From positions 124,001 to 188,000 of the forward strand of contig NZ_SJPT01000006.1 in NCBI RefSeq assembly GCF_007860095.1: a stretch of DNA of 64,000 bases. Reading direction: 5' to 3'. The notes beneath the pieces are model-generated. The model searched no databases and had not been told where the DNA came from. It saw only the letters and a list, made by a program, of their open reading frames with translations. The DNA is from Novipirellula galeiformis. GTDB taxonomy: Bacteria; Planctomycetota; Planctomycetia; Pirellulales; Pirellulaceae. This document shows positions 44,333 to 54,194 of this stretch, in pieces; position 1 is the first letter of the stretch; every line of letters starts with the position of its first letter. The translations under genes and the position numbers were made by a program.

Positions 44333-46222
44333 ATGAATCAGCTGGAAAACAGCCCCGCCGAAGTGAAAAACGCCACGTTTGCCGAGTTGCCGCTCTCGGA
44401 TGAAGTCCAACAAGCGATTGTGAAATCGGGATACGAAACCCCGTCTGAAATTCAAGCTGCCGTGATTCCGCACCTACTCGAGGGACGCGATGTGATCGGG
44501 CAAGCCCAGACCGGGACTGGAAAGACAGCTGCCTTTGCGCTGCCGGTCCTGTCGCGAATCGATCCCAAGAAGAAAGCCGTTCAAGTCCTCGTGTTGGCAC
44601 CGACTCGTGAACTTGCCATTCAAGTGGCCAAGTCGTTCTCGACCTACGGGTCATGCATGGACGGCTTTTCTGTCTGTGCCATCTATGGTGGCCAAGATTA
44701 TGAACCTCAACTGCGCGCTCTGCGGCGGGGCGTTCAAGTCATCGTGGGAACCCCCGGCCGCGTGATCGACCATATCAAGCGTGGTTCGCTGGAAGTGGGC
44801 TCCCTCGATTGTTTGGTGTTGGATGAAGCGGACGAAATGCTCAACATGGGCTTTTTGGAAGACGTCCAATTTGTGCTCGACAAGACGCCCGAGACGACTC
44901 AGATCGCTCTTTTCTCGGCGACGCTACCCGACCCGATTCGGCGGATTGCTCAAAAGCATCTGAAGAATCCCGAAACCATTCAAATCAAACACAAAACGAT
45001 GACGGGGGCCAATATTCGCCAACGTTGTCTGTACGTGACACCACGCGACAAGACCGACTTGTTGATGCGATTGCTCGAATCGGAAGAGACCGATGGCGTG
45101 ATCGTGTTCACCAAGACCAAAGAAGCGACCACGACCCTAGCCGACAAACTGGCCCGCTGGGGTCACACCGCCGCGGCGCTCAATGGCGACATGCCTCAAG
45201 CGTTACGCGAGCGAACGGTAGACAAATTGAAGTCGGGTCAATTGGATATCATCGTTGCCACGGATGTCGCTGCACGCGGCTTGGACGTGCCTCGCATCAG
45301 TCACGTGATCAACTTTGATCCACCACACGACAGCGAGTCGTACGTGCATCGGATTGGCCGCACAGGGCGTGCCGGACGAAGTGGCGAAGCGATCATTTTG
45401 TTGTCGCACAGCCAACGCGGACGATTGCGTTCGATCGAACGGGTGACCCGTCAATCGATTGAGATCGTCGACCCGCCTTCGACCGCCGATATCAACCGCA
45501 AACGCGTCGAGAGTTTCAACCAACGGATTACCGAAACGATCGCGAATCGCGATGTGACCTTCTTTAAGCAGATGCTCGCCGAGTTTTCGGAAAAGTCCAA
45601 CCAGCCGATGGAGATGATCGCAGCCGCGCTTGCCGACATGGCTCAGAACGGTCGTCCATTGTTGCTCAAAGATGTGCCTCAATCCAAGCGTCCGCCACGC
45701 GACAATGGGTTTGACGATTCGAGAAATTCTCATCGTGAGCGATTCAGTCATTCCGACGATGGCCCACCGCGTCGCGGTGGGCGACGCTCGGGCCCCGTTC
45801 GCGAAGGCATGCAACGCTTCCGCGTCGATGTCGGCCGCGCCGATGGCGTGAAGCCCGGTAACTTGGTCGGAGCCATCGCGAACGAAGCGGGCATCGAAGG
45901 CCAGTTTATTGGCCCTATCGATATCCAACACAGCTACACCACCGTCGACCTGCCGGCGGGAATGCCCAACGAAATCTTCCAAACATTGCGCAATACTTGG
46001 GTTGCCGGAAAGCAACTCAACATCAGCGTCGCTGATGAGCGAAGCAATACAAATCGGTATGCGAATACCGATAGCGGTCGCTCGACGGGCAAACGCTTCG
46101 GATCGAAAGACAAGAAGTTCAAATCGGGCGGAAAGCCTGGTGGAAAAGGGGCCACGGCCAATGCAGCAGGCAAAAAGCCTGGTAAGAAAAAGCATTTCAA
46201 AAAGCCCGCGCACGCCAAATAG
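44333..46222 (+). CDS. deaD: DEAD-box ATP-dependent RNA helicase with RNA-binding C-terminus
   Basis: 629 residues. Unwinds RNA during ribosome assembly and mRNA decay. Motif Q region (YETPSEIQAAVIP), motif I AQTGTGKTAAF, Ia APTRELAIQ, II VLDEADEML, III FSATLP, V ATDVAARGLDVP and VI HRIGRTGRAGR are complete. After the core, a DbpA/CsdA-type RNA-binding domain (about 480-560: RFRVDVGRADGVKPGNLVGAI) and a Gly/Lys-rich basic tail follow, the layout of DeaD/CsdA. Start ATG 44333; GTG 44321 is in frame. Transcribed alone. Confidence 0.92.
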   Translation: MNQLENSPAEVKNATFAELPLSDEVQQAIVKSGYETPSEIQAAVIPHLLEGRDVIGQAQTGTGKTAAFALPVLSRIDPKKKAVQVLVLAPTRELAIQVAKSFSTYGSCMDGFSVCAIYGGQDYEPQLRALRRGVQVIVGTPGRVIDHIKRGSLEVGSLDCLVLDEADEMLNMGFLEDVQFVLDKTPETTQIALFSATLPDPIRRIAQKHLKNPETIQIKHKTMTGANIRQRCLYVTPRDKTDLLMRLLESEETDGVIVFTKTKEATTTLADKLARWGHTAAALNGDMPQALRERTVDKLKSGQLDIIVATDVAARGLDVPRISHVINFDPPHDSESYVHRIGRTGRAGRSGEAIILLSHSQRGRLRSIERVTRQSIEIVDPPSTADINRKRVESFNQRITETIANRDVTFFKQMLAEFSEKSNQPMEMIAAALADMAQNGRPLLLKDVPQSKRPPRDNGFDDSRNSHRERFSHSDDGPPRRGGRRSGPVREGMQRFRVDVGRADGVKPGNLVGAIANEAGIEGQFIGPIDIQHSYTTVDLPAGMPNEIFQTLRNTWVAGKQLNISVADERSNTNRYANTDSGRSTGKRFGSKDKKFKSGGKPGGKGATANAAGKKPGKKKHFKKPAHAK

Positions 46223-46686
46223 GGACTGCGCAAGCACGACTCCCGCAGAAAGGCTCGAACCTCGCGTATCACCCGTGGCACCATCTCGCCCGGTGATACG
46301 GGAAACGACCCGACGCTTTGCCGCAGGGGACTTCGGTGAGAGCTCTTTGACAAATGATGCGGCATTCCGAGTCGTAGCTGCGTTTGCCAAAACGTGGTCC
46401 ACCGACTGGCGATGGGTAGCTACGTCAGAATTAAGAATGCTCTAGGCTGGGGCGAAAGCCCAGTCTTTTGACGCCACGCGTACGCAAAGCCCCGCAAGGG
46501 CGGCAGCGATCGACCGGTTCGCTTTCTTTCGCCCCTTCTTCTTTCGCGGCTTCGTATCATTCTTTTCTTCGTTGTCCTAAGGCTTGCGCCGCCCCCGGCG
46601 CCACGTGATGACGCCACCGCGTGGCTGAAAAACGCAGCTTTAAAATGCGCTCGCATGCCTTCCGCAACGCTTGCGACGGCGCACGA
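46223..46686. other. Intergenic region between convergent genes
   Basis: About 460 bp between the helicase and the metallophosphoesterase, with a terminator-like hairpin at 46444-46469. No gene found. Confidence 0.45.
46444..46469 (+). terminator. Terminator-like hairpin
   Basis: AGGCTGGG (46444-46451) pairs with CCCAGTCT (46459-46466), one G-T pair, around GCGAAAG, followed by TTT. It is about 220 bp after the helicase stop, so it may instead be a member of a dispersed hairpin family. Confidence 0.45.
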
Positions 46687-47442
46687 TCAATCGATTGAGT
46701 CCAATTCGATTTCGACCGGCCGAAACGGCACGTGACGGATCGCCGCGCCGCCGTTGAAAAAGTGCATCCGATTGTGCTGAACCCCACGGATCAAGCGATG
46801 CGTGTGCCCAAACACCACTTGCCGAACTCCGGTCTCGTGCGTCAATTCTTGCAAGGTCAGGAAGCGGTTGAGTTTCTTGATCGCCGTCTTGTTGCTGTGC
46901 GCGACCGCCGCGGCGACCTTGTGTGCCCGCGCGGCAACGATTGCATCGTACCCCGCGAAACGCCACATCGCGGCGCGTTTTTTATCAGCCCACCGTTGGC
47001 GGTAATTCTCAAAACGATGGATTGTCCCACGCCCCTCGATCTGGTCCCCGTGAAGCATCACGGTGTCGCCGATTCGCAAAACATCCCCTGCGAAGACAAA
47101 ATTCGCATCGCCTTGAATCCACTGTCGCAGTTCGTTCAAGAACACGGGACTGGCGTCATGGTTACCGCACAGAAAAACGAATTGCTGGTGCGGAAACTCC
47201 TTTCGCCATTGCTGCAAGTAAGCGAGCGAATAATCGACGGCTTCGGATTCTGTCGAAAAACTTGACCATCGGAAATCAAACAGGTCACCTCCCCAGACCA
47301 CAATCTCGTTGCGTTGGATCAACGAGCCAATCTGGTCGCGATGCTGCTCTGCCGTGCTACGCGTGCTCATTAAATGCAAATCCGAGATGAACACCGCTCG
47401 TTTCGGTATCGGATTACTCGACCATCGATGTATCGCATTCAC
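46687..47442 (-). CDS. Calcineurin-like metallophosphoesterase (LpxH-like)
   Basis: 251 residues. All five metal-binding boxes are present in order: ISDLHL, GGDLFDF, GNHD, LHGDQIEGRG and GHTHRLI. The D-x-H ... GD ... GNHD ... GHTH pattern and length resemble UDP-2,3-diacylglucosamine hydrolase, a lipid A enzyme, but the family is broad and the capping helices cannot be assigned by eye. ATG 47442 begins 18 residues before the first box. Next gene upstream is pgi on the same strand with a 38-bp gap, so co-transcription is likely. Confidence 0.75.
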   Translation of the reverse strand: MNAIHRWSSNPIPKRAVFISDLHLMSTRSTAEQHRDQIGSLIQRNEIVVWGGDLFDFRWSSFSTESEAVDYSLAYLQQWRKEFPHQQFVFLCGNHDASPVFLNELRQWIQGDANFVFAGDVLRIGDTVMLHGDQIEGRGTIHRFENYRQRWADKKRAAMWRFAGYDAIVAARAHKVAAAVAHSNKTAIKKLNRFLTLQELTHETGVRQVVFGHTHRLIRGVQHNRMHFFNGGAAIRHVPFRPVEIELDSID

Positions 47443-47480
47443 GCTTTGGCGCCCCCCTCGTTAATGTTCCGATCAACGCA

Positions 47481-49118
47481 CTACTTCCATTGACGATATC
47501 GCTCGATCAAGCCGTTGGTGGAACTGTCATGGCCTAACGCGGCATCTTTGGATTGCAATTCCGGCATGATCTGTTTGGCCAACACTTTCCCCAGCTCAAC
47601 GCCCCATTGATCGAACGAATCGATTTCCCAAATCGCCCCTTGAGTGAACGTGCTGTGCTCATACAAGGCGATCAATTTCCCGAGCACGGCAGGCGTCAAA
47701 CGCTCGACCAACAGCGTGTTGGAGGGGCGATTGCCTTCGAAAACTCGATGGGGCACCAATTCCGCAGCGGTGCCCTCGCGTTCCACCTCCTCGGCCGTTT
47801 TCCCCATCGCCAACGCTTCGCCTTGTGCGATCACATTGGCCATCAAAATGTCCTGATGCTCGCCGAGCGGATTGAGTGATTTCCCAAATGCAATGAAGTC
47901 GCAAGGGATTAAATGCGTTCCCTGGTGAATCAATTGGTAGAACGAATGTTGCCCATTGGTTCCCGGCTCTCCCCAGAAGATCGGACTAGTGTCGTAGTCA
48001 ACTCGTTCTCCCGAGAGCGTCGTCGACTTGCCATTGCTCTCCATCGTTAATTGCTGCAAGTAAGCTGGGAACCGCTTCAAGTATTGATCGTAGGGGAGCA
48101 CCGCGACAGTTTTAACATTGAAAAAATTGGCATACCAAACATTCAACAATCCCATCAACACGGGCAGGTTCTCCGCCAATGGAGCGGTGCGAAAATGCTC
48201 GTCCATGGCATGGAACCCATCCAACATCTCGCGGAATTGTTGCGGACCAATGGCCAGCATCGTCGACAACCCGATCGCAGAATCCATCGAGTAGCGACCG
48301 CCGACCCAATCCCAAAATCCAAACATGTTCTCGGTGTCGATTCCAAATTTGGCAACCTCGTCGGCGTTGGTCGAAACGGCGACAAAGTGCTTCGCTACCG
48401 CTGACACGTCGTCGCCGAGTCCCGCCAACAACCACTGACGCGCCGTCTTCGCATTGGTCATCGTCTCCTGAGTCGTGAAGGTCTTGGACGCCACGATGAA
48501 CAACGTTTCGGCAGGATCTAAATCACGAGTGGCCTCGGCGAAATCGGTGCCATCGACGTTGGAAACGAAGCGGAACGTCAGCTCGCGATTGCTGAAGTGA
48601 CGCAGCGATTCGTAAGCCATCACCGGCCCCAGATCCGATCCGCCAATCCCGATGTTGACCACGTTAAGAATGCGTTTTCCGCTGTGCCCCCGCCACGCAC
48701 CACTGGCCACGCGTTCGCAAAAGGCTGCCATTTTGTCGAGCACGGCATGCACCTCTGGCACGACGTTTTCACCCTCAAACTCAATTTGGGCATCACGTGG
48801 AGCACGCAGCGCGGTATGCAGCACCGCGCGTTGTTCGGTCGTATTGATCTTTTCGCCCGAGAACATCGCCTCGATGCGATCCTTTAGGTTCGCCGATTCC
48901 GCCAGCGCGACGAGCAACGCAATCGTCTTCGCATCGATCCGGTTCTTTGAATAATCAAGAAACAAACCGAGCGCTTCGAGACTCAGCTTCTCGCCTCGTT
49001 GGGGGTCTTCGGCAAACCAATCGCGGAGGTGCTTGTCTTGAATCTCCGCGTGATGCGATTGCAGTGCTTTCCATGAGTCGCGAGAAGTTAAAACGGGGCG
49101 GTCTGTCGTGTGGCTCAT
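47481..49118 (-). CDS. pgi: Glucose-6-phosphate isomerase
   Basis: 545 residues, about the length of E. coli Pgi (549). Interconverts glucose 6-phosphate and fructose 6-phosphate in glycolysis. Diagnostic segments: [19 protein letters not shown] near residue 155, [17 protein letters not shown] phosphate-binding loop near 212, [19 protein letters not shown] near 270, and [12 protein letters not shown] with the active-site His near 385. Intact throughout. Probably co-transcribed with the metallophosphoesterase downstream. Confidence 0.95.
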   Translation of the reverse strand: MSHTTDRPVLTSRDSWKALQSHHAEIQDKHLRDWFAEDPQRGEKLSLEALGLFLDYSKNRIDAKTIALLVALAESANLKDRIEAMFSGEKINTTEQRAVLHTALRAPRDAQIEFEGENVVPEVHAVLDKMAAFCERVASGAWRGHSGKRILNVVNIGIGGSDLGPVMAYESLRHFSNRELTFRFVSNVDGTDFAEATRDLDPAETLFIVASKTFTTQETMTNAKTARQWLLAGLGDDVSAVAKHFVAVSTNADEVAKFGIDTENMFGFWDWVGGRYSMDSAIGLSTMLAIGPQQFREMLDGFHAMDEHFRTAPLAENLPVLMGLLNVWYANFFNVKTVAVLPYDQYLKRFPAYLQQLTMESNGKSTTLSGERVDYDTSPIFWGEPGTNGQHSFYQLIHQGTHLIPCDFIAFGKSLNPLGEHQDILMANVIAQGEALAMGKTAEEVEREGTAAELVPHRVFEGNRPSNTLLVERLTPAVLGKLIALYEHSTFTQGAIWEIDSFDQWGVELGKVLAKQIMPELQSKDAALGHDSSTNGLIERYRQWK

Positions 49119-49241
49119 TTCGAGAGATCCTTCGAAGTCAAACAGAGTTAATGGACTGCAAATTTTGGTCCATTCATTCTCTACGAAGAATCAGAGCCAG
49201 GGAACCTCGGGCAATTTGATTTCGCGGCAGCGTGTCCGCAG

Positions 49242-50039
49242 TTAACCGAACAGTCCTTTTTTGGGCAGGATCGTCTCACTGCGCCCGAGTGTCTTTTCGC
49301 ATTGCTTGACCGATTTGCGGACCGCTTTGTCCATCGCCAGTTCCGGAGCCTTGAGAAACACTTGCGTGTATTCTTTCAATGCCTCGTCGTGATTTCCCGC
49401 ACTGGCAAACGCGCTGGCCAGCATCAAGAACAATAACGGATCGTAATCAGGCGATGGAGGGCGAATCGCCGCGATCCGCTCGGCGGCAAGTTTCGGCTTG
49501 CCACGCTCGAGCAAGTCAATTCCGGCAATACGGACACACGCCGGGCGCTGTGGATCGAGCTCGATCGCCCGCGCAAAGCACGTCTCGGACTCAGCCCTGA
49601 GATTTTGAGTCTCGTACCAGCCCCCAATTCCAAGCTGGACGTCCACATTATCGGCATGCGATTGCAACGTCGCCGAGGCCAGCTCGATGGCATCGTCGAG
49701 TCGGTTAAAGAGGGTCATCGTGCCAATCAATTCGATCGCACGTTCTGGCTCATCCGGAGCCGCAGCCAATTTATCCATGCCGGCATCGATCGCTTCTTCG
49801 CGAAGTTGGTTCCATTGCTGTAGCGGCATCACGCGATGGCGACGACAGCGAGAACAATCGCCAAGAATTTGCTTTTTCCCCAAAGGAATCAGGGGGAGGA
49901 ACAGGACCACGAAATAGTAACCGGTCTCGTAGTCGGTCATCTGGCAACTCGCACCACAGGAGTCGCAGCGGCCATGATAGATGCGTGGATTCCTTTTGCC
50001 GTAATACTGCGTACCGATTCCATTGATGGTGGTGGGCAT
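49242..50039 (-). CDS. Zinc-ribbon and TPR protein
   Basis: 265 residues from ATG 50039 (MPTTINGIGTQYYG). The N-terminal ~65 residues carry two Cys pairs, CDSCGASC and CSRCRRHR, spaced about 30 apart with a hydrophobic stretch YYFVVLFLPLIPLG between them: a zinc-ribbon with a short membrane-associating segment. The rest is helical with tetratricopeptide-like pairs (ESETCFARAIELDPQRPAC; ALKEYTQVFLKAPELA). No enzymatic motif. A scaffold role is inferred. The longer frame to 50222 has no family character. Confidence 0.65.
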   Translation of the reverse strand: MPTTINGIGTQYYGKRNPRIYHGRCDSCGASCQMTDYETGYYFVVLFLPLIPLGKKQILGDCSRCRRHRVMPLQQWNQLREEAIDAGMDKLAAAPDEPERAIELIGTMTLFNRLDDAIELASATLQSHADNVDVQLGIGGWYETQNLRAESETCFARAIELDPQRPACVRIAGIDLLERGKPKLAAERIAAIRPPSPDYDPLLFLMLASAFASAGNHDEALKEYTQVFLKAPELAMDKAVRKSVKQCEKTLGRSETILPKKGLFG

Positions 50040-50301
50040 AGAGAGCTTTCGGTTCAGGCCAAACAGGCTCAGGGCAAACAGCAGGCGTCGGAATTCATGC
50101 TCATAAAGGAACGTTTGCCAATTTAGCCACTCCGCAACCCGCCGGCAAATAAATTTGTCATCGCTTTCTCGGGGGCAAGTGGCGGACTGTAGGCGGAAGA
50201 GGCCATTGGCAATGAGAATCAACGTCGCTCATCCTGGCGCTCCGCGACCGAGCCTTACCCTCCCTTATGTTTCAAACTCACTTTCGAAAAGGTATCTCTT
50301 G

Positions 50302-50895
50302 ATGAAGACCGTCCTTCCGCTTGCGTTCGCTGCACTCGTCGTTTCCACCACGTTGGCGGTTCCCGCTGTGGCCCAATCCTCAACCCAGACACCGGTTGCC
50401 CAAGCCAAGAGGTTGCTGGCTCCAGGCAATACCGCGAAAGATTTTCAGTTACGATCCGTTGGAGGCGAGTTGTCAGGCAACGTCCGCTTGAGCGACGTCA
50501 ATGCCGAGGGGACCGTGGTCGTGGTGGTGTTGCGAGGTTTCCCAGGCCGACAATGTCCCGCCTGTAGCGCCCAGGTCGCTGATTTTGTGAAAAACGCAGA
50601 CAAGTTTGCCGCCAAAAAGGCGCGAGTGCTGTTGATTTACCCAGGGGCCAAATCGCAACTCGACCAACACGCCGGTGACTTCCTGCAAGGCACCAAGCTG
50701 CCCAAGCCGTTAACCTTCTTGCTCGACCCCGGCTACCAGTTCACCAACGCCTACGGATTGCGTTGGAACGCCGTCAATGAAACCTCCTATCCCTCGACGC
50801 TCGTCGTCGACAAGTCGGGCAAGATCACGTATGCCAAGATCAGTGAAACGCACGGGGGCCGCGCCACAACCGACGAGATCCTAGCCGCCCTATAA
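50302..50895 (+). CDS. Exported peroxiredoxin-like (AhpC/TSA) protein
   Basis: 197 residues with a signal peptide (TVLPLAFAALVVSTTLAVPAVA). The thioredoxin-fold domain has KDFQLRSVGGELSGNVRLSD at the start and the redox site FPGRQCPACSAQ, a CPxC pair in the position of the peroxidatic Cys of the bacterioferritin-comigratory (PrxQ/Bcp) type. YPSTLVVDKSGKITYAKI contains the cis-Pro. Expected to reduce peroxides in the periplasm. ATG 50302 chosen because it begins the signal peptide. Confidence 0.8.
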   Translation: MKTVLPLAFAALVVSTTLAVPAVAQSSTQTPVAQAKRLLAPGNTAKDFQLRSVGGELSGNVRLSDVNAEGTVVVVVLRGFPGRQCPACSAQVADFVKNADKFAAKKARVLLIYPGAKSQLDQHAGDFLQGTKLPKPLTFLLDPGYQFTNAYGLRWNAVNETSYPSTLVVDKSGKITYAKISETHGGRATTDEILAAL

Positions 50896-51131
50896 CGCCT
50901 CAGGCCGCCGGTGACGCTTAGCGGATCCAGCGGACCTGATCTGACTCGCGAGGCAGGAACCCGAGAAGTCGACAAGTCGTTTCCATCCGCGTCCGCTCTC
51001 ACGAGCGGACGATTGCACGTCGGATACCGCTTGCCACTGTGTTGCCTCGGATGCGGCGTGGTTCTCGGACTCCACGGCGCAACACCCTACGATGGGTTGC
51101 CGATCAGGAATCCGCGTGCCATCAGCCCGGT

Positions 51132-51167
51132 TGAATCTAAATCATCGGCTGAATCTAAATCATCGGC
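51132..51167. repeat. 18-bp exact tandem duplication
   Basis: TGAATCTAAATCATCGGC twice in a row, without mismatch. Confidence 0.9.
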
Positions 51168-51225
51168 CCCGTCGATACGATTCATTCAAATGCAAAACGG
51201 CCCTTCGCTCACCAAACAAAACGGT

Positions 51226-51270
51226 CGTGAGGCGGCCAGTCGTGAAGTAGCCAATCGTGAAGTAGGCAAT
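51226..51270. repeat. 15-bp tandem repeat, three units
   Basis: TCGTGAGGCGGCCAG, TCGTGAAGTAGCCAA and TCGTGAAGTAGGCAA in series, diverging from left to right. Confidence 0.85.
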
Positions 51271-51433
51271 GGAAAGCAAGTCGTCGTCAGTCATGGCGGG
51301 AAATCGCGGCGGGGCCGGCAACGCTTGGGAACTTGGGAACACAAACCGAATCTCATTGAGCACTCCTCGAAGCAGCGAACCGCAGGCTGGCAATCCGTGT
51401 GCAATGAGATCCGCTTCCAAAACCAATGCGGCC

Positions 51434-51461
51434 GGATGCTAGGAATCGGATGCTAGGAATC
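51434..51461. repeat. 14-bp exact tandem duplication
   Basis: GGATGCTAGGAATC occurs twice in succession. Confidence 0.85.
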
Positions 51462-51574
51462 GGGCCGGATGCGGAAGGCAAAAAAATTGACGCTCCACAG
51501 TACACCCTCTAGACTGCTGACAAGCAGAAGAACGAAGGCACGGTAAACGAGTTTGCTCTTTTGGACTTCACCCG

Positions 51575-52228
51575 ATGCAGACATTGTTCCGAAATCTCAG
51601 CGAATGGGTTTATTTGCACAATACTCCCATTGTTCAAGGACGAGCCAAACGCATGCAAGCGTTTCAGAAATTAGTGCAACCGAAACCTCACGCCCGGATT
51701 GTCGACTTGGGAGGTTCTCCGACGATTTGGAATCTGATCCCCCACGACTACGAAATCACGATGGTCAATCTTCCCGGTTGTCACGACGAACCCGACGGGG
51801 AGGGGACGTTTCATTTTGTTGATGGCGATGCGTGTGATCTCAGCGAGGTGTTCGCCGACCAATCGTTTGACGTTGTCTTTAGCAACTCCGTGATTGAGCA
51901 TGTCGGCGATGAATCTCGCCAAGCTGCATTCGCCGAGGAAGTGCACCGGCTTGCCCCCGCGCATTGGATCCAAACGCCAAGTGATCGATTTCCTCTCGAA
52001 GTCCACACGGGAGTGCTTTGCTATTGGAGGCTACCGGCGCCACTCCGCGATCGGCTACATCAATCGTGGGAAACGAAACTTCCGGAGTGGTACGAGATGA
52101 TCCGCGAGACCCGCGTCTTGACTCATCAGCAAATGGCGACACTGTTTCCTCACTCGGAAACCTTTTGCGAGCGTTTCCTAGGACTGGAAAAATCTTACGC
52201 GTTGTATCAACCGGCACCGGTCCGTTAG
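51575..52228 (+). CDS. Class I SAM-dependent methyltransferase
   Basis: 217 residues, cytoplasmic. A Rossmann-type methyltransferase core: ARIVDLGGSPTIWNLI holds the glycine motif, VDGDACDLS the acidic segment, FDVVFSNSVIEHVGD motif IV, and HWIQTPSDRFPLEVH the following strand. The substrate cannot be told; the local company gives no clue. Complete, single gene. Confidence 0.75.
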   Translation: MQTLFRNLSEWVYLHNTPIVQGRAKRMQAFQKLVQPKPHARIVDLGGSPTIWNLIPHDYEITMVNLPGCHDEPDGEGTFHFVDGDACDLSEVFADQSFDVVFSNSVIEHVGDESRQAAFAEEVHRLAPAHWIQTPSDRFPLEVHTGVLCYWRLPAPLRDRLHQSWETKLPEWYEMIRETRVLTHQQMATLFPHSETFCERFLGLEKSYALYQPAPVR

Positions 52229-52284
52229 ACAAACGCGACGCCGTCATTGAGTCGTTTGACATTGTCGATGACGCCCACCATGCA

Positions 52285-52314
52285 GCCCAGAAACTCGTCG
52301 CCCAGAAACTCGTC
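52285..52314. repeat. 15-bp exact tandem duplication
   Basis: GCCCAGAAACTCGTC twice, just downstream of the methyltransferase, in non-coding sequence. Confidence 0.85.
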
Positions 52315-52462
52315 GCACTTCAATGAAGCCACGTTCGATTGAACGCAATTTGAAGAGCGAGATCGATAGTTTCGCGAGGTCAAGAAATACGTCTGCATCT
52401 GAGATTTGTAGAAATCCACAATCTCTGCGGGATAACGGAGAAAGCGGGTGTTGCCACGGTGA

Positions 52463-53488
52463 TTACTCGATGCCCATGTCGGCGAAGATCATCAAGTGAT
52501 CGCTGGCGGCGCGAGAATCACCGAACCCTAACGGCGCTGCGTATTTCCGCAGTCCTGCGGCGGGCTCGCTGACTTCGGAATTCAAGACTTCATGGCCGGC
52601 GACCCTAACGCCCTCGCTGTGGGCGATGTAGTCGATCTTCACTGCGGTCTGTAACGCCGGATTTGGCTTGCCCCCCCAGACCGTGTTGCGGTTGCCATCG
52701 GTGTCGGTCGACTCCAGCAACCGAAGTCCGGCTTGCTCACATTGGTAGTTGGGATAAGGCGCGTGCTGCACCGGAAAAACAATGTCCGCCCCCAAGGCAA
52801 ATCCGTTGAAGATCCCTTCGGGCTGCGACGCAAACGCGTCGGTTTGGGGGCTGCGATTATCGTCGTTCCAATCCCCCATCACGATCACGTCGAGTTGAGG
52901 ATCTGCCTTGAGCTTCGCTTGGATGTCTTGCTTGAGCCGAATCCATTCAATCGCTCGCGGGAATTCCAACGCCGGCCTGGCGACGTTCTCGCAGGGGCCC
53001 ACGTAACACCACGATTCGGTGTGAATGACATAGACCAACAGATTCCGATTCGCGTGCCCCACATCGAGCACCGCCCACAAGTGCTTGCGCCTAAATTCAT
53101 TCGCCGGTGCGATCGAGCCCAACGATCCAGACGACAGTACCGGATAACGAGTGATCAGCGCAGGTTGCAAACCACCGGGCTGAGTGACCACATTGGGCAG
53201 TCCCTCGACCAGGGTTGGCAGGAGCGAATGGTCCGCGTCGTTGATTTCGCTAAGCCCCATGATGTCCGGCCGAACGCGTTGGATCTGGCGCACCACGGCA
53301 GCGCGATGAGACGAATTGGCTAGCCCCAAATAGATATTGAAAAACCCAACTCGAAACTCAATCGGCGATGGAGGATCCGCGGCTGCGACCGGACTGATCG
53401 ATCCCGTCAACACGATAAGAACGGCGACCCCGCTGAGCCACAAAAACGCCAACGTTCGGATCCCAACAAAAATCGACCGGGGCGTCAT
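52463..53488 (-). CDS. Exported endonuclease/exonuclease/phosphatase-family protein
   Basis: 341 residues with a signal peptide (FVGIRTLAFLWLSGVAVLIV...PVAAA). The fold's catalytic elements can be followed: VGFFNIYLG opening strand with Asn, LSEINDAD with the metal-binding Glu, VIVMGDWNDDNRS with Asp/Asn, and SDHLMIFADM with the final Asp-His. It may cut nucleic acid or a phosphoester outside the cytoplasm. Start ATG 53488 chosen because it begins the signal peptide; the frame extends to 53893 but without family character. Confidence 0.78.
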   Translation of the reverse strand: MTPRSIFVGIRTLAFLWLSGVAVLIVLTGSISPVAAADPPSPIEFRVGFFNIYLGLANSSHRAAVVRQIQRVRPDIMGLSEINDADHSLLPTLVEGLPNVVTQPGGLQPALITRYPVLSSGSLGSIAPANEFRRKHLWAVLDVGHANRNLLVYVIHTESWCYVGPCENVARPALEFPRAIEWIRLKQDIQAKLKADPQLDVIVMGDWNDDNRSPQTDAFASQPEGIFNGFALGADIVFPVQHAPYPNYQCEQAGLRLLESTDTDGNRNTVWGGKPNPALQTAVKIDYIAHSEGVRVAGHEVLNSEVSEPAAGLRKYAAPLGFGDSRAASDHLMIFADMGIE

Positions 53489-54194
53489 GACGTTCGCCCG
53501 TGGCGTTGATCGTTGCCACTTGGCTGGGACGAGTTGTTCGCCAGCGCCGTTCCCTTGATCGAGGGTGGACTTCGTTGCGCGCCATTGAGCATTCATCATG
53601 GTGTTCTCCGATGCTAAGTCGATTGACAAACGGGGACCGCTTCTATCAACCACGTGGCGTGATAAAGAGCGTCTGGCTTTGTCCGCGTGTTTGGATTCAC
53701 AAAGAGGCCCTCGTGCAAGCGTGCGCTCGTCGTGCGAGTACGCGTTATCCCCTCCTTCTAGACGAAGCCACGGCCAAGATAGCAAAAGTCTACGACGATG
53801 TAAAAAAAGGGGGGCTCGATGATCGATTGCGGGCCCGTTGGCGAGCCAGTATTGAAACTCAGCGTCCAACTCGCCGATCGCAAACCTGTCCACTGCGTCG
53901 CTTCAGAAAACAGATGGTCTCGCGAATCCGACAACCGTCCGCCAAACGGCAACGATTCTGGCTCCGGTCGGCGACCGTAAGCGAATGGCCTTTTGAATCA
54001 AAACAAGATCGCGTTGCTGAGGATGAAGTGGCGAAGCGTGGTTTACCCATCGCGTTCACGTCGGAAACGAATCAAGACGACGACCGACATTTCTTGGCGA
54101 ACTCGTTGGCATTAAGGTTGCGGGCTTTCGAGCTATCGAAGACAGTTTGTATTCGATAGCTCGAATCATCCAGCCCACTCGCATTCATTCAATC
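53489..54194. other. Intergenic region between divergent genes
   Basis: About 700 bp between the phosphatase-fold protein and the MscS-type gene. Long accidental frames cross it on both strands, but none has a domain or start signal I can support. Promoters for both genes should lie here. Confidence 0.4.

Larger units (their letters stand above)
50896..51574. other. Intergenic region with three short tandem duplications
   Basis: About 680 bp. Plus-strand frames here are open but contain no domain. Three separate tandem repeats (51132, 51226, 51434) lie within 330 bp. It may be a decayed gene or free spacer. Confidence 0.4.

Noticed and set aside
45203-46402. 399-codon minus-strand frame
   Set aside because: Antisense to the DEAD-box helicase. 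High G+C and codon bias create long mirror frames here.
50911-51456. 181-codon plus-strand frame after the peroxiredoxin
   Set aside because: Built largely from short tandem duplications, with no domain and low-complexity composition. Treated as non-coding.
53500-54159. 219-codon plus-strand frame
   Set aside because: Overlaps the start of the exported phosphatase-fold gene on the other strand and shows no domain.
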